From Morchella semilibera (taxonomy: Eukaryota > Ascomycota > Pezizomycetes > Pezizales > Morchellaceae): a DNA stretch of 64,000 nucleotides. Shown in pieces: positions 35,843 through 46,781 of the stretch (position 1 is the first letter of the stretch; each line of letters opens with the position of its first letter). The notes beneath the pieces were generated by a model. The model was not told the origin of the DNA. It ran no database searches and was given only the letters and a program-made list of their open reading frames with translations. The stretch covers positions 248,001 to 312,000 of the forward strand of contig WBVU01000015.1 of the NCBI GenBank assembly GCA_009192285.1, written 5' to 3'. The position numbers and the translations under genes are program-made.

Positions 35843-36049
35843 AGGTAGTATTGGTTTTATTAACAGCATACCTAGTTGAGAAGCATGGAGTGTAGTAGTG
35901 GTGGTAGTAGCGATATCTACAGATTGTTAGCTCTCTTTTATTGAAAAAAGGCCCATTATCAGTAAACGCCACGTCATAAATAATCACTCGTATCAGGCAG
36001 GAGGTGCAAACGGGCACCAAGGTAACCATGTTAAATTTTTCTAGATCCT

Positions 36050-36891
36050 CTATTTGTCCTCCTCCGCGGCCTTATCAGCCTCTTCTTTCTCCTTCCTCTT
36101 AAGGGTGACCTCGTAATTATACAGCCTTGCTGTGTTTACCTCCAGCGTTGTGATTTGCTGTCTCAAAAAGTCCAGATCCTCCTCGCAGTTACTCAAGCTC
36201 TCTTTCGCAGCCGTTAGTTTCCCCGTTAGGAGTTTTTTGGCCTCATCAATGGGGTAGGACAGCATAACATTTGCCTGTTCCGGAAGTCAGGCCTGATGTT
36301 TACCAGGGGCGAAGGGGGAGGGAGGGAGGTAAGGGGACTTACACCAAGCCACAAATAAACCTCATCCGTCCCATGGATCTTAGCCTTCGCATACAGGGTA
36401 TCATTAAGCTCAAACGTCGCATCGATTGCCTTGCTGGAATCCTGCCCGCATACATCTCGTCAGTCCCGTACACCCCTTACCCTATCACCCCTAACCCATA
36501 CATTCCGTGACTCCAAGAACGTGACAGTATCCAGCGTCTTCTGTATATCCGGAATCTTATCTTTCAGCCCAGCGGCGCGGCGCTGAGTGTTCATCTCCAT
36601 GAACTGGTACTTGCTACCAGACGACCACCACCATCACCACCGTCAGCCGGGGTACAGGGTAGCGTAAACCATGTAGAGAAGGGGGTGAAACACACGCGAT
36701 CATCTCCTGAAACTTCTTCAGGTTCGGCTCGATGTCGGCTCGGGAGTCGACGAAGGCCTCTACATCTTCGACGAAGGGGGCGATGGGGATGCCGCGCGGG
36801 TTCGAGATCTCCTGGCTGCGGGGGAGGTGAACGGGGGTGTTAGTATTTGGGCTTTTCTTGTGTGCAGACAGATGTACCTTGATTCAGCCAT
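36050..36891 (-). CDS. PAC10: Prefoldin subunit 3 (Pac10/Gim2/VBP1)
   Basis: An alpha-type subunit of the prefoldin hexamer, which hands nascent actin and tubulin to the CCT chaperonin in the cytosol. Five exons, 36878-36891, 36696-36815, 36502-36613, 36343-36441 and 36050-36274, join in phase to 189 residues, the family's usual size. The first exon encodes only MAES plus two bases. Landmarks: NPRGIPIAPFVEDVEAFV, then KYQFMEMNTQRRAAGLKDKI, FELNDTLYAKAKIHGTDEV, YLWLGANVMLSYPIDEAKKL, and a C-terminal coiled coil (KESLSNCEEDLDFLRQQITT) ending in a KEEADKAAEEDK tail. Two coiled-coil arms around a beta-hairpin region with YLWLGANVML are diagnostic. The start is shared head-to-head with the LETM1 gene. 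Confidence 0.95.
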
Positions 36892-37204
36892 TATAAAAGT
36901 CGTATTAGGATGGTGGAAGGTGGAAAGAGTGACTGGCTAGATTTGGCTATCGGATCTGTGTAGGTAATAAGAGAGCTCTTCTTCGATTCTTAGCCCACCC
37001 AACTCCCCCACCACCGAAAATGTGGGGTTGCATCATTGCCAAGGCTTTTCAATCTCTTCCCTGCAACGCATCTCGGAAACTTTTCCCCCCCACGCACTTT
37101 TTAACTACTTGACATCTCAAAACAGAAACAACTAAACCAGGCCACCAACGAGCTCAATTTCACAATATAGAATCAAGACGCATTTACAAACTATACATAT
37201 CGCG
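36892..37204. promoter_or_regulatory. 313-bp bidirectional promoter, prefoldin 3 / LETM1-domain gene
   Basis: The starts of two divergent genes lie 313 bases apart, so both promoters must overlap here. It holds C-rich patches (CCCACCCAACTCCCCCACCA near 36993; CCCCCCCACGC near 37085) and a CAAAACAGAAACAAC leader. No specific factor site is claimed. Confidence 0.45.
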
Positions 37205-38351
37205 ATGCAGGCCTGTCGTCGCTTTTCTACACCTGTCAATGTGCTAATGCGCACCGGCTATGTCCACAGAGTACTCTCACTCCCGCGCTCAGCACAAACA
37301 AACCTCCAGGACTTCCGGCCACTATTAATACACAGCTTAATTGTGCGTCACAGCTCTACACAATCACAGTGGACCATACAAACCTCCAACTCAGATGTCA
37401 ATGCACCCATCTCCACTCTTCCAGCACCTCTCGAGCTCCCCACAAAGGACCGCGATGCCTCAACATTCTCCTACCTCCTCAAGACCGGAAAAGCCTATGT
37501 ACATCCCGTCCCCTCATTATCCCCTCGGCCCTGCTGACACATTCATAGCTGTCATTCTACAAAACAGGCCTCAAAAACGTCTACCACAACTTCATCTCCA
37601 CCCGCCCCCTCCAAGACCGCATTGACAAGCTCGGTTCGGGCCGCATCTCCGCCCTCGTCCCCCTCAATGCGATAACACGCTCTGAGTTCCAGCTCCTCAT
37701 GCGCTCGCGTCACGACACCCGACGCATCCCCATCTTTGCCATAGTCTTCCTCGTCTTCGGCGAGTTCTCACCTATAATCCTCCCCTTCATCTCCTCGGTT
37801 GTTCCGTGGAACTGCCGCATCCCAAAACAGCTCCACGGCGATCGTGTCAAGCTTGAGAAGCGCAGGGAGGATGCGTTCAGTGTGTACACTGCCGAGGGCC
37901 TAGAAAAGAGGGATGTAGATGAGCTGGGAAGGAATGAGCTGCTCCATGTTAGCAATGTGCTTGGAATCACGTCAACGAAGTGGCCTGGGGCCCTGGGACT
38001 ACCACCTACGGCGTGGGTGAGGATGAGAATTAGGAGGAGGGTTGACTATCTCGAGATCGACGATACATTGCTGGAACGCTGTGGTGGAGTCGATGCGCTT
38101 GATGGTGGCGAGGAGTTAAGGATGGCTGTGGTGGAGCGCGGACTGTATGTTTCCCCCCCTCGTGTTAACTACCTAAAGCTAACGAATGGCGTAGCGACGT
38201 AGTTGACAAATCAGACCGGGACCTACGTGAGGAACTGAAGCATTGGTTCGCAGCGAAGAAGAAGGCAGGCGGAATTACACCGGCTTTATGGCTCACAAGG
38301 TATCACTCCTCACCCCGGAAAAACATGCAGTTCAATCATTACCACGGATGA
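37205..38351 (+). CDS. LETM1 ribosome-binding-domain mitochondrial protein
   Basis: A protein with the LETM1 ribosome-binding domain, found in inner-membrane proteins that bind mitochondrial ribosomes and affect K+/H+ exchange (Mdm38, Ylh47, LETMD1). Exons 37205-37498, 37549-38144 and 38195-38351 join in phase to 348 residues. The N-terminus (MQACRRFSTPVNVLMRTGYV) is a presequence-like basic amphipathic stretch. The domain reads FYKTGLKNVYHNFISTRPL, ITRSEFQLLMRSRHDTRRIP, then a hydrophobic segment IFAIVFLVFGEFSPIILPFI and VPWNCRIPKQ. Later it has RNELLHVSNVLGITSTKWPG and ELKHWFAAKKKAGGITPALW. It is shorter than Mdm38 and lacks the EF-hand of animal LETM1, so it fits the LETMD1-like group. The last few residues depend on reading through a possible donor at ~38300. 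Confidence 0.88.
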
Positions 38352-39070
38352 GAGGATTTTTGCAAATTTTTTATTTGTTTCTCCCTACTATTAAAAATAT
38401 AGTGACTAACTAGATGCTATGAACAATAAAGACCATCGAAATGGCTACCACATGCTGCAACATCACCCCCACTTGTGGAGGCAGGAGCCGCAGGTAAAAG
38501 GAGGGTTTATAACCCCTAGGTCTCTGGGCAGCTGATGATGGGGAAGAGTAAGAGGGTAGAGAGAGGTGAGAGTTGAAAAGAAAAGAGGTAGCAAAGGGGG
38601 AAGAAAAGTAGGAAATGATAAGTATAGAAACGAAACGAATATAGATACTAATCCACTCCCAAAACTCCGCAAGAATCAGAAAAAGAAAAGGAAACCCATA
38701 AGAATGCAGCAGTAAAAGAAGCAGTTGGGTTCGTGCCGTGCGTGTGGTAGTAGTATATACAATGTAAAGTAACTTTTTTGCAAACCCGAATAAACTTGTA
38801 CACAAGAATTGAGGGAGGAAAGATAAGATCTCGCACACTACGAGCTGTAGATGTGGAGTAAAGGATAATTAAACAGACAGAAAGATCCCAAGTGATAAGG
38901 GGAAAAAAAGTAAATTAAAAAATGCTGATGCAGATAGACTCGTTGATCTCGTTAAAAGGAAATAATATCAGAAAAACTCCGTTATTTTGACACCTCCTGA
39001 GAGCAAGCTTTTATCACACAAGAAAATCGGATGTTGCTTTTTGATTTAATCCACTAAGCATAGAAAGATT
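38352..39070. other. Convergent 3' region between LETM1-domain gene and NAB3
   Basis: About 720 bases of A- and purine-rich sequence (GAAAAG and AGAGGT runs near 38560-38620). It serves as the two 3' UTRs; no gene is supported. Confidence 0.5.
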
Positions 39071-41878
39071 TCAATTCTGGGACTTGTTTGGCTGCCACCT
39101 AACAAGTTCATCCATGATGGCCTGCATTTGGGCGGGGGTTTGTCCTTGTTGAGGAACCTGCACATTACCTTGCTGGACCTGGCCGAGTAGAGCTGCCAGT
39201 CCGGCGTTCGCCCCGTAGCCTGGATTGGTCTGGACACCGTAAGGATTAGTGTTGCTATTAAGACTATGGTTCTGCTGCGGTTGCTGCATGGGGAGAGACA
39301 AGAGCGCTGCAAGGTCTTGCCCAAGCTGGGGTTGTGCCTGAAGCATGTGTTGCTGCTGGTGGTGGTGTTGGTGCTGCTGGTGAATCTGCGGCTGTATCTG
39401 CGGCTGCTGCGGCTGCTGTTGCTGTTGGAGGTTCGCAAGCAAAGTTTTCAGCGTGGCAGGGTCAAGAGCTCCAAGAACATTTGCAAGGTTAGGAATAGCA
39501 GTTTGCTGCAACATGGACTGTTGCTGTTGGGGCTGCTGAGGTTGTTGTTGCTGCTGTTGTTGCGGAATGCCATATCCACCATAAGTCGGCACTTGCATAG
39601 GGGGTTGGGGCGCATGAGCTAACTTTGCTCGATATACGATCTCAGCAGCAATACTTGGATCGAGATCATCATACTCTGCGAACGTCATTTCATTAGATAT
39701 AATCTAAATATCAAAAGGCTAGAAAACACTCACGATCGTAGGTAGCTTCTCCGTCCCCGCGGCGATCAAACACCTGTATAGAAATTTTGCTGCTTGCCTG
39801 CATCTGCCGGCTCAGAAAGACTATAGCCTGCACCCCCTCAAGAATTTGTTGTTTTACCAATGGCTCCAAGGGTATACGCGGGTTCAGGAAGACAGAATCA
39901 AAACTAAGACCACGATCCCTAAAAGATTTTTCGATCCACCAAATAAAGTTCCTTCGAAATTATTAGTAAAATTTAGCATTCTCATATCGAATTGATTCCT
40001 AACCTATCGACTTCGTCCATGACCAAGGCTTGAACCTCTGGTACCTCTTTAGGATCTCTTCGTGGTAGTTCTTCAACGACCGGAGGAGAGCGAGTGCGCT
40101 GGCGGTATCTACCCGGCGGCGGCGAGCGACTGCGGTCTCTATGATGCGGGCGATAATCATCGCGAGCCCTATATCTTGGCGGGGGTGAAGATCTGCGCGA
40201 AGGATATTCGTGATCGCGGGTGTCTCTGGCGCCACGGGTGAATCCACGGTCAGTGAAATCGCCACTGTTTCTGCCACCACGGAAGGTGGAACCGCCGCGA
40301 CCGCGGGGAGACATGGAACGACCATAGTCAGGGGAACGAGAACGACGATTGGCTCCACGTGAAGGGTTCGAGTCAGACGGCGGTGGTCTAGTGTTCCTCT
40401 GGGGCTTGGAAACCTCAAGGTCTGCAATCATGGCAAGGATCAGCGTTATGTTTTTATTTCGAATTTCATTGAGTCCATGGAATATGGGGGCAGCGTACGC
40501 ATTTTACGTCCTCTCACGGATGCCCCTTGTTCAAAGCGAAGGGCAGACGCGCATGATGCGGTGTCCAAGAACTGAACAAACCCATATGCTTGCTTAATCG
40601 AAACCTGGGCTAAGCGTCCATGCTTATGGAATGTACGGAACAAATCACGTTTGGTGACCTTTTCAGTTGGCAAGTTACCTATGAGTCAAGTAAGTAAATG
40701 GGAAGTTGAATTCAAGTGGCAGGGTGCAGCATCATGTGCATGAATTCAGGGTGCGCACCAATGAAAAGTCGTGAACCTGCAGGAAACCTGTCCCACTGGC
40801 CTTGAGTCACGTAATCACGTTCATCGGACAGAAATCTATCGTACGCTTCCTCTTCTTCAGCGGTAAATGGACGATTATCTTCCTCATTTTCTTCAGTACC
40901 AGTTGGAGAGTCCGGAACTTGCTGCCGGTGCTGGTTGAAATTAGGCGGAGGGGGGAGTGATGCAGGATATCCTGCAGGATGACCAGAATGTCCTGAAGTA
41001 CCATTCACAGCGGACGTAGCCGGTGGTTGCGGCAATGGATGTGTGGTCTGATGATTTTGGATGGGGGGCTGGTTTGGCACTTGAGCCTGCGCAGGAGGCT
41101 TTGGAAGAGATGGGACTCGAGCCTGGGAAGGAGACGAGACATGGGCAGGAGCAGTTACAGTAGTAGTAGCAGCAGGAATGGTAGAAGATGTAACTTGTGG
41201 ACTCTGCGGAGATACTGTTTGCTGTGTGATGCTCGGGGAGAGCTTTGTCAACAGAGCTTGTAGGTCGACATTGTTTGGCAGATTTGTAGGTAGAGGATAA
41301 ACATGGGTTTTTGGAGGAGTAGCCGATGCAGAGTCGGCAGCAGAAATAGAAGAGGAATCCTTATTCATCATGACTCCATTCGTTCCATTAATAGCATCAG
41401 GTACATTACCGTTCCCAAAGTTGATTGCAGATGGGAGTGCGTTCCGGAGGATGGGATCCACGGTTAAGGGTGATGAAGATGAAGGTAATGAAGATGGGAT
41501 ACTACCATTTGCATTCTCTGTGGCAGATGCGGATGATATCGGCATGTTTGGCTGATGTTGTGAGTGTGATTGTTGTTGCTCAATCCAAGAGGTGGAAGAG
41601 CCTAAAGTGTGAGGGTGGCTCCCAAACCCGAGACTATTGAAATCTGGAATGGGCTGGTGTGGGTTCGTGTGAGTATCAGTGGAATTAAAAACAGGATCCA
41701 TCTGGTTCCTCAGCACTAGGTTGTCATCTGGTTCAGCTACATGAACCGGTCGGGGGGAAACAGGAGAGAGCATTTCTCTCTTTTCAATACTCTCGTCAAC
41801 CGTGTAAGTGTCTTGGAGATAATTTGGAGAAATGGCAGAAGGGTCTGGAGCAGGTGGAGACGACTGGTTTTCAGACAT
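39071..41878 (-). CDS. NAB3: RNA-binding protein Nab3 (Nrd1-Nab3-Sen1 termination)
   Basis: Nab3-type nuclear RNA-binding protein; in yeast it works with Nrd1 and Sen1 to end transcription of noncoding RNAs. Five exons, 40759-41878, 40499-40678, 40004-40421, 39734-39951 and 39071-39675, join in phase to 846 residues. Order: a disordered Ser/Pro/Gln-rich N-terminus; an acidic patch before the RRM; the RRM at about 367-440 (SRLFIGNLPTEKVTKRDLF with RNP2 LFIGNL, then KQAYGFVQFLD as RNP1); an Arg/Ser/Gly-rich segment (RRSRSPDYGRSMSPRGRGG); the conserved FIWWIEKSFRDRGLSFDSVF / PRIPLEPLVKQQILEGVQAI fold; and a Gln-rich C-terminus with poly-Gln and His tracts. The Q-rich tail parallels the self-assembly domain of yeast Nab3. 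Intron 1 lies inside the RRM at G/GN. Confidence 0.92.
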
Positions 41879-42574
41879 AACGAGCAATTATTTGCATGGA
41901 ACGGTGGAATTTAGGATTGGGCAGGAGCGGCGGGGGAGGGGGAGGGGAAGCGAGCGAGCGATTCTTTCTATGAACGAGAGAAAACTAAGAGCTGCAGTTG
42001 GGCTATTGATACCTAACACTGGTGATAGTAACAACTGTGGGGGGGTGTAGTTGTGGCTGGAGTGATGGAGTAGGCGGGTTGTTGATGGAGGGAAGAGAAA
42101 GAGGTGGTTGGTGGAAAGGAAACGAGAGAGACGGATGATGGTTACTCGAAGCAGGCAAAAAGTTCAGCAGGGGTGTACCCTTGGCATCAAACCTACAAGC
42201 CACAAACCTAACACCACTTCTTACTTACACCAGCCACACTGGACCCACAGAGGGAACAACTGATTTGGCATTCTTGAAACCTCGGTGCTCATGAGGTTTT
42301 TCCTCTGGGCTTACAATTAAATCCGATTACTGCATCAAACCAACCCTAACCCATATTTACAGCCAAGATCTACTCGGAAATTCCTTTCCGTTCCGTAGGC
42401 CAAGTTCCAACGGATGCCCGCGGATCGGTGACGGTAGAATGCACTTGTCACCCCCCAAGGGGCTCTTAAACTCTGTTCCTTCTTGTACTCTTTCACTTGT
42501 TGCTGATCGTGCACCTCACTCTACTGAGGAGCTCTTTACTATTTGATTGTTACTCACTCGACAGAGGTTGAACA
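41879..42574. promoter_or_regulatory. Bidirectional upstream region, NAB3 / CWH43
   Basis: 696 bases between diverging starts. Purine-rich next to NAB3 (GGGGGAGGGGGAGGGG near 41931-41947) and CT-rich next to CWH43. The promoter role is inferred from orientation only. Confidence 0.4.
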
Positions 42575-45500
42575 ATGCCCAAAGACAAAGACGGGACGGT
42601 TATTGCTTCTGTAAGTGCGCCTGAGCACTACTGCGATTGCGCATGCGCTTTACTGTGCGTTCGGAGATACTGACCACACGGATTCTATAGGTGTCGGGGA
42701 AATGGGTGTCATGGGCCCATACTACTGTCGCGTACTGTTCGTTGCTATTTCTCTTTTAGATAAAGTCAAATGCTAATAGGTGATTATAGGCGCTTTCTTC
42801 AGCGCGTTGATCGTAGGAATGTAAGTGGGTTGTTGAGTTGTTGTTGAGGATAATGATTACAACGCGAGAGGCTGAAAATTGCGTAGGTGGCTGCATTTCC
42901 ACAAAATTGTCCAAAATGAGCACTATGTGAGTATTACTTGCTTCCAGAGGCACTGCACGACAATAGCAAGCCTACTAACCCACGTGATCGCAGGGTTATC
43001 CAGATGAATGGTTCCCTTCGGTATCTGCTACAATTGGCGACCGCTACCCTGAACGATCCATCTTCCAAATATTTATTGCAGTCACTTCTGGTCCTCGCTT
43101 TACTCTAGTATTTCTGTGGTATATTCTCACCGCGCGACCTGGCCGCTTTGCACCGAAGTTTGTCGGCTGCGTTGGTTTAGCCCGTACATTCCTGTGTGGT
43201 GGCTGGGTTTACATTACCTCCACTGATGACCATGACTGGCATGACATCTTCATGATCTCGTATCTTGTGTTCACTCTTCCATGGACAATCGGATGCCTTA
43301 TGCTATCTCCCATGAACCAGCAAGCCATCAAGTACAGGAAAATGTTGGCAGGACTTTTCTTTGGAACACTAGTTCCGTTGATCTATTTCTTTATTCAACA
43401 TAAAGTCCACAAAGTAGCTGGAGGTAAGCTTTTATATTTGCAGATAATACATAAGAACATTTAAGATAGGCTTTGGAGCTGATTAAAGGGTAGCTTATAC
43501 AAAGTACGCTTTCTTTGAATGGTCCTTGATCCTGTTCGATGTTGGATTTGATGCAGTCACCGCCTTAGACTTTTCGAGACTTGAATTACAGATTGTTGAT
43601 ACCAGAAGGAACGGCAAAGGGTATGTTGGCTGGCTCCCAGTGTAGATAATCTATAGATTTATTGCGGTTAAATGATACCAAAAACAAAAACGAACATAAC
43701 TGGTTCTAAATCTTATCTTGGTACAGGGGCGGCGTCATGCTGTCAGATACCCTGTTGGAAAAGGCGAAGTATGATCCCTGCCCAGTGGTGCATCAACTAT
43801 AATCTCACGACATGAAGGGACGATAGGATGCAAATTCCCCAGCAACTGCTCGGAGAAAATTTTTCATGGGAACACATGATCGATATCGCTGCGGATATTT
43901 ATAGCGGTGTAAGTTTTTGTTAATCTACCTGTTTTGGGGAAAAAAGAAAAAACTAATATGCGGGTGATAGTTCATGTTTTGGTCAATCTTAACCTCTCTT
44001 GGTGTCACCATCTGGTGTAAGTGAATGATAACTTCGCTCAATGGAATATAGTTTAACGTGTTTATACAGTCTTCCCATTATGGCACATGGGTATCTCTGG
44101 TTACGAAGTATTAGTACTGACTACGGCTTCCCCTTTTTTACTTGGCTTTCGACCCATCCGTCAGGCAGCAGTGAACAATCCACGAATTGCATATTTACTT
44201 TCGCTCACCGGACTCCTTGCCTTTACAGTTACAATGCCTGAAGTTCGTCTGTTTGCTGTTGCGGCAGGTGTTATCTTCACTTGTCTTGCCTGGAGCGGCA
44301 GCTTCTACGCTGAAAGGTCAAACCCAGCCAGGCTCGAAGCAAAAATTACTGCCTTCTCTCTCGGGCTAATTGCATCCAGCATCGCTAAGTTTGCTAACCA
44401 TAGTAACAATCCTATCTGGCCCATTATGAACGCGGAGAATGGAGGATGGAACAAAACTGGGCTTGTTCTGGCCATTTTAGCGGTCTTTCGCTCAACAAGA
44501 AGGGCTTCTTCTACCCATGGAGAACTTCCACTGCCAGCACCAGGGGTGAAGAACGAGACTTCAATTTTTGCAATAATTGGGCTAGGAGGTTTACTTTTCG
44601 GGCTTCATTCGCTACTCTCTGATTCTAGCACCATGATTCTCTGGGTTTGGGATGGATATCCAGTCAAAGGTCCTCTTGCGGTTCCACATGGCGCGTGGAC
44701 TATTCTAGCCATGGGTGTGGGCTTCCTCATTGGATTGTACAGAAGTGATTTAGCGCAGACCTGGACTCTTTATGGTATTGCATGCACTTCAGCAGCAATC
44801 TTCTATGGAAATTCTGGGTGGTTTGGATATTATGGTGCCCTTGTGCTGGCCGCGTATCTCATGGCACTGATCCCATCGTTTGTTCAATCTGCAGCCAGGC
44901 ACAGCCCTGGAAAGACTTTCGGTTCTGCCTTTATGTTCTACAATATTATTGTTCTAGCGCACGTTTGGGTAGTTGCTTACGCATTTGTTCCCGGTGGCCC
45001 CTTACTCCGCGAGAGAACAGACTTAGTTATGGCCGGGATGATGCTCATGATAGGTTCTGGTGTCTTTGCAACCACGAGCTACCGCTCAAACATCTCCAAA
45101 TCAAGGCTACACGAATCTCCTACAAAGAGCCGTTTCAGGACATACTCAGTTTACTCTTTGGCTGTACTCGAGTTATTTTCTGCATCTGTTGCCTACATTC
45201 GTTTCCCATCGCTCGACTATGAACCCTACAATAAAGATGCGAAGGTTGTCACTGCCGGAATCTGGACTGTGCACTTTGCATTGGATAATGATATGTGGAG
45301 TAGCGAGAGGCGTATGAGGGATGTTATTAAGGAGTTGGAGGTCGATGTTATTGGACTACTCGAGTCAGACCTTCAGCGTATCATCATGGGTAACCGCGAT
45401 ATGACCCAATTCCTCGCTGAGGACTTGGGAATGTACGCAGACTTTGGGCCTGGTCCGAACAAGCACACATGGGGTGCTGCGTTGTTATCCAAGTTCCCCA

Positions 45501-46157
45501 TCGTCAACTCAACACACCACCTCCTCCCTTCTCCGGTGGGAGAGCTTGCTCCTGCCATCTTGGCGACTCTAGATATGTACGGCGAAATGGTCGATGTCCT
45601 AGTTTTCCACAGTGGACAGGAGGAAGATGTTGAGGACAGGAGACTTCAGTCCGAGGGTATTGCAAAATTAATGGGAGATAGCCCGAGGCCACTTATCTTG
45701 TTAAGTTACCTCGTGACGGAACCTAAACAGGGGAACTATAATACCTATGTTAGCGAGCAGAGCAGGATGAGAGATATTGACCCTAGTGATTGGGATCGAT
45801 GGTGTGAATATATCCTCTATCGGGGTTTAAGGAGAATCGGCTATGCAAGGGTATCCCGAAGCACCATCACAGACACCGAGATCCAGGTATGCCCTTATCT
45901 CAATTTTGTTTTCCCGGCCGCAGAGCTGACAATATCTTTAGCTGGGCAAGTTTATTGTTGGTATGTCCGAGGGTAGTGATACAATTGTCCCTGAGTCAGA
46001 TATCCAGCCACAGTTCAGATTCCCAGCCATGTTTAAGGGCGAGGGTGTTCGAGGTCATGCCTACCATGTGTTGGATGGCGAGCCACGGTAGGTGCATGGA
46101 GACTCTCGGATCCTGAACATCGAAAAGCTGACATCATTAAATAGATACTACATGTAA
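42575..46157 (+). CDS. CWH43: GPI-anchor lipid-remodelling protein Cwh43
   Basis: Cwh43 replaces diacylglycerol by ceramide in GPI anchors in the ER. Twelve exons: 42575-42610, 42691-42736, 42790-42820, 42887-42926, 42994-43423, 43494-43620, 43727-43768, 43827-43908, 43971-44016, 44070-45886, 45942-46087, 46145-46157. They keep phase and give 951 residues. The N-terminal half is the Frag1/DRAM/Sfk1 (PGAP2-like) domain: [47 protein letters not shown] multi-pass middle follows. The C-terminal half is an endonuclease/exonuclease/phosphatase-like domain: [59 protein letters not shown]-like IGYARVSR. It ends [14 protein letters not shown]. Intron 2 uses a GTTCGT donor, chosen by homology. In mammals the two halves are separate proteins (PGAP2 and PGAP2IP). 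The stop codon overlaps a TACATGTA. Confidence 0.94.
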
Positions 46158-46781
46158 TATACAATCCATTGCTTTTATCGTGTATCTTATTTTTACCTTT
46201 CCGTTCTTACATTATATACCACTGGAGTACCTTTCTTATGTTCATTTACATACTTTGCCACTATTTATTTCCTTATATTGTCTATTATAGCTTGAAAGAA
46301 AGGCCATATAGGGCCATGATAGCTGGCTGAAGGATGAAGTGGCACTATAGTTTGCTAGGCTGATAATGAGAGGATACCACACAATTACATGTATGTATCG
46401 TGTCTGCGCATAGGGATCTTGAACCGGGGTTAAGCACGGGCAGTTAGGGAACTCTTATGGGCTTAGGAGTTTTGCGCGTGAATGAATATGCACTCAAACT
46501 TCACTTTTTTGTAATAAGTCGGTCCCATCAAGAACGCTCATAGATAATCACTCGCTAATAAAGTCGAGAAAACTAGCCCTAGCCCTAAGTCATCTCTATA
46601 TCACGTGCCATTACCGTTCCAGAGCCGCAAAAAGTGGGATGAAAAAAAAAAAAGAGCCGAATATTCTCGAATGGCAACAACACCACACGACATATATTGA
46701 CTCCAACCCCACAATTTCACCAAAAATACGCCTTTCGTGCGCCGAGCAAGATACAGAGCCTGAACTGACAATAATATCCCA
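46158..46781. other. Intergenic region between CWH43 and the PPR gene
   Basis: About 620 bases, AT-rich in the CWH43 3' UTR, with a TACATGTA at 46386-46393. The right 200 bases are the PPR gene promoter. No gene is seen. Confidence 0.5.
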
